64,000 nt of DNA from Pedococcus_A sp963730585 (GTDB lineage Bacteria > Actinomycetota > Actinomycetes > Actinomycetales > Dermatophilaceae): the NCBI GenBank assembly GCA_963730585.1, contig CAVSSL010000010.1, forward strand, positions 496,001 through 560,000. Direction: 5' to 3'. Shown here in pieces: positions 59,513-64,000 of the stretch. A program made the translations under genes and the position numbers. Positions within the stretch are counted from its first letter, which is position 1. Each line of letters starts with the position of its first letter. The notes under the pieces were generated by a model. It was not told where the DNA came from. It saw nothing but the letters and a program-made list of their open reading frames with translations, and ran no database searches.

Positions 59513-59944
59513 GTGCACGCCAGCGTCACGATCGAGATCGACGCCCCTCCCGAGCGGGTCTGGGCGGTGCTGGCCAACGTCGAGGCGTGGCCCCAGTGGA
59601 CCGCCTCGGTCACCGAGGCCAAACGCCTCGACACCGGCCACTTCGACGTCGGCTCGCGCGTGCGCATCCGCCAGCCGCGCCTCCCGGTCGCCGTCTGGAC
59701 CGTGGACGAGATCGAGTCGGGGAAGTCGTTCACGTGGGTGACCGGCCTGCCGGGGTTCCGCACCACCGCCCGCCACGTGGTGGAACGCCGCAGGCACGGT
59801 TCGCGCGTCACGTTGGAGATCGACCAGCGCGGCCTCGTCGGTGAGCTCGCCGGCCGCTGGATGGCTGGGCTGACCGAGCGCTACCTCAACCTCGAGGCGG
59901 TCGGGCTCAAGCGACGCTCCGAGGAGGGCACGCCGGCACCCTGA
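59513..59944 (+). CDS. SRPBCC-family protein
   Basis: 143 residues from a GTG at 59513 with GAGGAG 6 nt upstream; an upstream in-frame ATG lies before that RBS and adds a low-complexity PRPRGAA stretch. SRPBCC features: ASVTIEIDAPPERVWAVL, WPQWTASVTEAKRL, and a long C-terminal helix GRWMAGLTERYLNLEAVG. The third such protein nearby. It lies directly before the 38-bp tandem repeats and is divergent from the WS/DGAT gene. Confidence 0.78.
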   Translation: MHASVTIEIDAPPERVWAVLANVEAWPQWTASVTEAKRLDTGHFDVGSRVRIRQPRLPVAVWTVDEIESGKSFTWVTGLPGFRTTARHVVERRRHGSRVTLEIDQRGLVGELAGRWMAGLTERYLNLEAVGLKRRSEEGTPAP

Positions 59945-59962
59945 GCCGGCCGTCGCCCGCAA

Positions 59963-60061
59963 GGCCATCCGGCCCTGTGCCCTGCTGCGTCCCACGCAGG
60001 GGCCATCCGGCCCTGTGCCCTGCCGCCGTCCCACGTAGGGCCATCCGGCCCTGTGCCCTGC
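59963..60061. repeat. 38-bp tandem repeat, 2.6 copies, with GGGCC-ATCC-GGCCC palindrome
   Basis: Units start at 59963, 60001 and 60039. Each begins GGCCATCCGGCCCTGTGCCC, followed by a variable 15-bp part (TGC[TC]GCGTCCCACG in two units). With flanking bases the units form AGGGCC/GGCCCT palindromes with a 4-nt centre, e.g. 60037-60052 and 59999-60014. The array ends about 43 bp before the flavodoxin start. Fits a tandem operator array rather than a mobile element; the regulator is unknown. Confidence 0.7.
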
Positions 60062-60104
60062 CCGAGAGCGGTCGAAGACTGGCGGCGAGGACAGGAGGAA
60101 GTGA

Positions 60105-60662
60105 ATGACGGTCCTCGTCACTGCAGCCAGCCGGCACGGCGCCACGCAGGCGATCTCGCACGAGATCGCCCGCCAGCTGCGCGCAGCCGGCCACCGGGCA
60201 CGCGTGCTCGACCCCGAGGAGGTCGACACGCTCGACGGGGTCGACGCAGTGGTCCTCGGCAGCGCCATCTACCGAGGGCGCTGGATGCCCGAGGCCCGCA
60301 ACCTCGTCGCCCGCCTGGAGGGCCACATGGACGGGCGGGACGTCTGGCTCTTCTCCAGCGGCCCGGTGGGAGAGCCCCCGCGTCCGCAGGGTGAGGTCGT
60401 CGACGCGGTCACGGCCGGTCGGCTCACCCACGCCCGCGGCCACCACGTCTTCGCCGGCCGAATCGACCTCTCCACCCTCTCGCGTGGCGAGAGGGTGGGA
60501 GCCCGGCGGCTGCACGCCGCCGACGGCGACTATCGCGACTGGCATGAGATCCGTTGCTGGGCAACGGAGATCGCTGACCAGGTCGCCACGCACACCAGCA
60601 CCGACAGCGGCCCCGACAGTCGTCCCGGGGGTGACCCGGGGCGAGGGCCGATTGAGGAATGA
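60105..60662 (+). CDS. flavodoxin-domain protein (HemG-like)
   Basis: 185 residues; ATG at 60105 with AGGAGGA upstream. The N-terminus MTVLVTAASRHGATQAIS is the FMN-phosphate-binding loop of Flavodoxin_5/HemG-type proteins, followed by DAVVLGSAIYRGRWMPEA (Tyr/Trp near the isoalloxazine), VWLFSSGPVG and FAGRIDLSTLSRGER. In HemG these bind FMN and oxidise protoporphyrinogen with menaquinone; here the substrate is unknown and redox/electron transfer is a safer description. It is cotranscribed with the DUF4389 gene 6 nt downstream, behind the 38-bp repeats. Confidence 0.82.
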   Translation: MTVLVTAASRHGATQAISHEIARQLRAAGHRARVLDPEEVDTLDGVDAVVLGSAIYRGRWMPEARNLVARLEGHMDGRDVWLFSSGPVGEPPRPQGEVVDAVTAGRLTHARGHHVFAGRIDLSTLSRGERVGARRLHAADGDYRDWHEIRCWATEIADQVATHTSTDSGPDSRPGGDPGRGPIEE

Positions 60663-60668
60663 CGTCAC

Positions 60669-62264
60669 ATGACCACTGCAACCATCCCCCCGCGGGTCAG
60701 CTCCCCGGTCCACCTTGACGCCTCCACCGAGCCGGTCGCCTCACGCTGGCTGTGGCTGGTCAAGTGGCTGCTGGCCGTCCCGCACTACATCGTCCTGGCG
60801 TTCCTCTGGATCGCGTTCACGGTCCTGAGCATTGTCGCCTTCTTCGCCATCCTGTTCACCGGCAGCTACCCGCGGGCGATCTTCGACTTCAACGTCGGCG
60901 TGCTGCGCTGGTCGTGGCGAGTGGCCTACTACGCCTACGGCGCACTGGCCACCGACCGCTACCCGCCCTTCACGCTCTCGGAGGTGCCGGACTACCCGAC
61001 CCACCTGCAGATCGACTACCCCGAACACCTCTCGCGGGGCCTGGTGCTCGTCAAGTGGTGGCTGCTGGCCATCCCGCACTACCTCGTCCTCGCCATCCTC
61101 ATCGGTGGCGGGCGCTGGGTCTTCGAGGACGAGCGCTGGCAGTACGTCGACAGCGCCGGCCTCGTGGGGCTGCTCGTGTTCATCGCGGCCGTGGTGCTGG
61201 CCGTCACGGGCTCCTACCCGCGGCCCCTCTACGACCTGTTGCTGGGGCTGAACCGGTGGGTGCTGCGGGTCGCCGCCTACGTGGCGCTCATGACCGACCA
61301 GTACCCGCCCTTCCGCCTCGACATGGGGCCGCACGAGCCCGAGCACGCCCTCGTGGTGACCAGCCAGGCGGGCGGTCCGCCGTCGTCCACGCAGCCGTCG
61401 TCCACGCAGCCGCAGGCGGGCGCACCGGGGCAGGCGGGCGCACCGGGTCAGGCAGGCCCTGAGGGTCAGGCGGGCCCCGCGGCCCAGCCGTATGCCGCGG
61501 GTCAGCCGTACGCGGGCGCGGAGCCCTACCCGGGCACCGAGCCCTACCGCGGCGCCGGCGGGCCTGCCCCCGGCGGACCCGGAGCACCCCCGCGATCGGG
61601 GTGGACGCCCGGCCGCACCATCAGCGCAGTGGTGGGGGTCCTCGTCGGGCTGTTCTCGCTCGGCGGGCTCGCCGGCGGTGGCGCCATGTTCGTGGCCGAC
61701 CGCGCCTTCCGTGAGGACGGCTTCCTGATGACTCCGACCGAGACCTGGAGCTCCAGCGGGTTCGCGGTGCTCGGCGACATGCTGCTGGAGGCCCCGGGCG
61801 CAGACCAGAACCTCCCCGGGCGCTTCATCGGCGACATGAAGATCGAGGCCACCTCGAACGCCTCGGGCGTCCCCGTGTTCGTCGGCGTCGGCCGGCAGAG
61901 CGACGTCTCTGCCTACCTCTCCGGAGTGGCCCGCACGAACCGCAACGACGCCTCGCCGGCAGGGGCGCGAAGATCAGCGGCGGGTCGCCCTCGGCGGCTC
62001 CGACCGACCTCGACATCTGGGTCGCACAGGCCAGTGGTCAGGGCACCCAGACGGCGGTGTGGACGTCCCACGGACGGTCGCTGGTCGGCAGTGGTGATGA
62101 ACGCTGACGGCTCGCGCGGCGTCTCGACGTCGGCGCGGATCGGGGCTGAGGTCCCCTGGCTCGGTGGAGCCGGTGCCGGCCTGTTCATCGTCAGCCTGTT
62201 CTTCCTGGCCGGCGGCGTGACCCTGGTGGCAGTCGCCGTGGCTCGAGCCTCCCGCCGAGCCTAG
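60669..62264 (+). CDS. DUF4389-type membrane protein with probable compensated frameshift
   Basis: 531 residues. Two DUF4389-like modules occur in residues 20-225: VKWLLAVPHYIVLAFLWIAF, GSYPRAIFDFNVGVLRW and YPPFTLSEVPDYP, then a second set (VKWWLLAIPHYLVLA, GSYPRPLYDLLLGLNRW, QYPPFRL). A Pro/Gly/Gln/Ala linker (about 235-310) leads to another span (ISAVVGVLVGLFSLGG), an outer domain and a C-terminal span (GLFIVSLFFLAGGVTL). Between about 61965 and 62080 the frame reads unnatural (RRSAAGRPRRLRPTSTS), while the +1-shifted frame gives a family-like KISGGSPSAAPTDLDIWVAQ. The original frame resumes at DGRWSAVVMNADGSRG. Either two compensating indels or sequencing error. Confidence 0.75.
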   Translation: MTTATIPPRVSSPVHLDASTEPVASRWLWLVKWLLAVPHYIVLAFLWIAFTVLSIVAFFAILFTGSYPRAIFDFNVGVLRWSWRVAYYAYGALATDRYPPFTLSEVPDYPTHLQIDYPEHLSRGLVLVKWWLLAIPHYLVLAILIGGGRWVFEDERWQYVDSAGLVGLLVFIAAVVLAVTGSYPRPLYDLLLGLNRWVLRVAAYVALMTDQYPPFRLDMGPHEPEHALVVTSQAGGPPSSTQPSSTQPQAGAPGQAGAPGQAGPEGQAGPAAQPYAAGQPYAGAEPYPGTEPYRGAGGPAPGGPGAPPRSGWTPGRTISAVVGVLVGLFSLGGLAGGGAMFVADRAFREDGFLMTPTETWSSSGFAVLGDMLLEAPGADQNLPGRFIGDMKIEATSNASGVPVFVGVGRQSDVSAYLSGVARTNRNDASPAGARRSAAGRPRRLRPTSTSGSHRPVVRAPRRRCGRPTDGRWSAVVMNADGSRGVSTSARIGAEVPWLGGAGAGLFIVSLFFLAGGVTLVAVAVARASRRA

Positions 62265-62277
62265 GCGCGACCGGCAC

Positions 62278-63381
62278 ATGCCACGCAGTGCGAGAGGCGG
62301 CCGGCCCCGACCGGCAGCCGCCGCCCTCGCACTGCTGGTCGGTGCCCTGCTCTTCGGCGTCGGGGTCGGCGTGGGTCTGCCGCACCTGGCCAAGGTCGGC
62401 TGGACGCCGACCACGGTCCTCGGACTGGCGGCGCTGGCCGCCGGGGTGGTCCTGGTCGCGGTCGGGTTCGTCGGCCTGGTCCGGGCGGCTCGCGGCTGGT
62501 CGCGGCTGCTCGTCGCCCTCCCCGCCGCCGTGGTGACGCTGCTCCTCGTCTACCTGCTCGCCATCCCGGTGGCGGCGACGGTCGTGCCCCCGACCACGGG
62601 CGACGGCCGAACCCCCGCCAGCGTCGGTCTGGTCTTCCGTGAGGTGCGGCTGCCGGTCGGCGGTGGGGAGACGCTGGCCGCCTGGCACGTGCCCTCGCGC
62701 AACGGCGCGGCCGTGGTCCTCCTGCACGGCTCCGGGGCGACCCGCTCCTCGACGCTCGACCACGCCGTCGTGCTCGCCCGCCACGGCTACGGCGTGCTGC
62801 TGCTCGACGCGCGAGGCCACGGCGAGAGCACCGGCCGGGCCATGGACTTCGGCTGGCACGGTGACGGCGACGTGGGCGCCGCCACGGCATACCTCTCCTC
62901 ACCCGGGGCGGGCACCGAGCCGGGGCGGATCGCCGCGGTGGGCCTGTCGATGGGTGGCGAGGAGGCGCTCGGCGCGCTCGCGGTGGACGCCCGCCTGGCC
63001 GCTGTCGTGGCGGAGGGTGCCACCGGTCGGGTGGCAGCCGACTTCGGCTGGCTCTCCCTGCGCTACGGCTGGCGCGGGCAGGTTCAGGAGGGGCTCGAGG
63101 CGGTGCAGACGGGCGTGGCCTCGGTGTTCTCCGGCCTGGAGCCGCCGCGCACGCTCGAGGACGGTGTGCGGCGTGGCACCGCTCAGGTGCTCCTCGTGAC
63201 GGCGGGGGAGCGGCCCGACGAGGGGTATGCCGCGGCCGGCCTGCGTGCCGCGGCTCCCGACCGCGTCGAGGTGTGGACGGTGCCGGGCAGCGACCACACG
63301 GGTGGGCTCTCCACCGCGCCCGAGGAGTGGGAGCGCCGGGTCGTGGGCTTCCTCGACCGCGCGCTGCCGCCGGTGGAGTAG
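62278..63381 (+). CDS. membrane-anchored alpha/beta hydrolase
   Basis: 367 residues; ATG at 62278. Three hydrophobic segments in the first 105 residues (ALALLVGALLFGVGVGVGLP, VLGLAALAAGVVLVAVGFVG, LLVALPAAVVTLLLVYLLA) are followed by a DUF1100/dienelactone-hydrolase-like fold: VVLLHGSGATRSS (oxyanion), LLLDARGHGES, nucleophile elbow AVGLSMGGEEAL (Ser near 224), and catalytic His in VPGSDHTGGL. Substrate unknown; peptidase-like S9 and esterase roles are possible. It lies 13 bp after the DUF4389 gene, perhaps in the same operon. Confidence 0.8.
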   Translation: MPRSARGGRPRPAAAALALLVGALLFGVGVGVGLPHLAKVGWTPTTVLGLAALAAGVVLVAVGFVGLVRAARGWSRLLVALPAAVVTLLLVYLLAIPVAATVVPPTTGDGRTPASVGLVFREVRLPVGGGETLAAWHVPSRNGAAVVLLHGSGATRSSTLDHAVVLARHGYGVLLLDARGHGESTGRAMDFGWHGDGDVGAATAYLSSPGAGTEPGRIAAVGLSMGGEEALGALAVDARLAAVVAEGATGRVAADFGWLSLRYGWRGQVQEGLEAVQTGVASVFSGLEPPRTLEDGVRRGTAQVLLVTAGERPDEGYAAAGLRAAAPDRVEVWTVPGSDHTGGLSTAPEEWERRVVGFLDRALPPVE

Positions 63382-63417
63382 GGGGAACCGGGGCCCGGTG
63401 GGGCGCGTTGGCCAGGC

Positions 63418-63717
63418 ATGACGACCACGCTGACCTGTCCCAAGTGCGGCTCGGACATGCGCCAGTACGAGCGCAACCGCGTCCTCGTCGACCAGTGCAC
63501 CGGCTGCGGCGGCCTGTTCCTCGACCGCGGCGAGCTCGAACGGCTCACGGCCGCCGAGAACGAGTGGCACCAGGCCCCCGTGCAGCAGGCCCAGCAGGCG
63601 CCTCAGCGGCAGTACTCGCCGTACCCGCAGCAGCACGGCCAGCCCCACGGGCACGGCTACGCCCAGAAGCCGTACAAGAAGCGCCGCTCGTTCCTCTCCG
63701 ACCTCTTCGACGACTGA
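63418..63717 (+). CDS. small zf-TFIIB zinc-ribbon protein
   Basis: 99 residues; ATG at 63418. Two CxxC pairs form the ribbon: LTCPKCGSDM and VDQCTGCGGLFLDRGELERL (the CxGCGGxWLD motif, here with Phe for Trp). The C-terminus is Gln/His/Pro-rich (QQAQQAPQRQYSPYPQQH) then basic, ending SFLSDLFDD. Members are common, small and uncharacterised; roles in nucleic-acid or chaperone binding have been suggested only by fold. It follows the hydrolase by 36 bp. Confidence 0.85.
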   Translation: MTTTLTCPKCGSDMRQYERNRVLVDQCTGCGGLFLDRGELERLTAAENEWHQAPVQQAQQAPQRQYSPYPQQHGQPHGHGYAQKPYKKRRSFLSDLFDD

Positions 63718-63789
63718 GCAGGCGTATGCCGCGGGCGCGCCCCGCGCTTCGTCCGGGCGGTCGGGGGACCCCGGTGGGAGACTGACCTG

Positions 63790-64000
63790 GTGAGGAACGA
63801 ACCGAGCGGACGGGGCGCGCCGCGCCGACCTGCGTTCTTCAGCCCGGCCGCGATGGAGACGCAGGGTGGCCTGGTGCCCGACCCGGCGGAGGTCACCGAG
63901 GTCGCCCACGCGACCGCGGCCGTGCTGGTGGGGGCCGGCCGGGCGGCCGAGGACCCCGAGGTCACCGCGCGGCTGGTCGCCCTGGTCGACGAGCTGGGGC
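63790..64000 (+). CDS. unknown protein, 3' end cut by window edge
   Basis: The frame from a GTG at 63790 (GGGAG 9 nt upstream) stays open to the end, 70 codons. It begins RNEPSGRGAPRRPAFFSP and continues with a helical, acidic stretch (PAEVTEVAHATAAVLVGAGR, ARLVALVDELG). No family was recognised from the part visible. The RBS, codon use and length support a real gene. Confidence 0.5.
   Translation, partial: MRNEPSGRGAPRRPAFFSPAAMETQGGLVPDPAEVTEVAHATAAVLVGAGRAAEDPEVTARLVALVDELG

Noticed and set aside
59963..60061. CRISPR array
   Set aside because: Unit 38 bp with near-identical 'spacers', only 2.6 copies, no cas genes; tandem repeat instead.
60669..62264. Calling the DUF4389 gene a pseudogene
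   Set aside because: The overall frame remains open and the C-terminal part is restored, so it may still be translated.

Overview
The window is about 72% G+C. Ribosome-binding sites of the AGGAGG type, many GTG starts, many 4-base ATGA/GTGA overlaps, a PaaX regulator, sigma/anti-sigma pairs, an OsdR/DosR-like operator candidate and a PQQ-like membrane protein point to an actinobacterium. Gene content and style suggest Micrococcales, perhaps Intrasporangiaceae (inference; no 16S is present). No phage, IS element, integrase or CRISPR array was seen.

Layout. 1-9.7 kb: housekeeping and accessory genes (UbiB-like kinase, HTH protein, PlsC-like acyltransferase, fatty-acyl-CoA ligase, OsmC, a sigma factor with a membrane partner, a two-domain ABM-like protein, a VOC protein, and an mraY gene standing alone). 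9.9-31.9 kb: tRNA-Phe at one end and tRNA-Asp plus tRNA-Glu at the other, all on the minus strand, with about 21.7 kb between them. Most of that interval (10.1-29.8 kb) is an aromatic-acid catabolic cluster. It holds a 2-aminobenzoate/benzoate-type CoA ligase, a 2-aminobenzoyl-CoA monooxygenase/reductase-type fusion flavoenzyme, a thioesterase, a RidA-like protein, two SDRs, a thiolase, a BadI/MenB-like crotonase, an ADP-forming acyl-CoA synthetase, a second AMP-forming ligase, a B12-type acyl-CoA mutase large subunit, a full LivKHMGF uptake system and a PaaX repressor. Together they read as an aerobic CoA-dependent 2-aminobenzoate (anthranilate) pathway: uptake, CoA activation, dearomatisation, deamination, hydrolytic ring opening, then beta-oxidation-like steps. 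No acyl-CoA dehydrogenase and no mutase small subunit lie in the window.

32-45 kb: GntR regulator, HHH-PHP phosphoesterase, SDR, SRPBCC, cysteine desulfurase-like enzyme, PQQ-like membrane protein, pirin, and a histidine kinase/LuxR response regulator pair. 45-46.1 kb: two small unknown genes behind a well-formed SAM-I/SAM-IV-clan riboswitch with an apparent Shine-Dalgarno-sequestering hairpin; this is the most novel-looking unit here. 46-54 kb: AI-2E exporter-like protein, methyltransferases, a second sigma/zinc anti-sigma pair, DoxX-FolE, a MerR-like/class III cyclase, a tautomerase, tRNA-Lys. 54.4-63.4 kb: a large membrane GAF-SpoIIE phosphatase-HATPase protein preceded by a 20-codon leader ORF, SRPBCC proteins, a WS/DGAT, three 38-bp tandem repeats with a GGGCC-N4-GGCCC palindrome, a flavodoxin, a DUF4389 protein with an apparent compensated frameshift, and an alpha/beta hydrolase. 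The last genes are a small zinc-ribbon protein and a truncated unknown gene.

A window-wide oddity: TATGCC (or GGCATA) occurs about 50 times, and nearly every TAT Tyr codon is followed by GCC.
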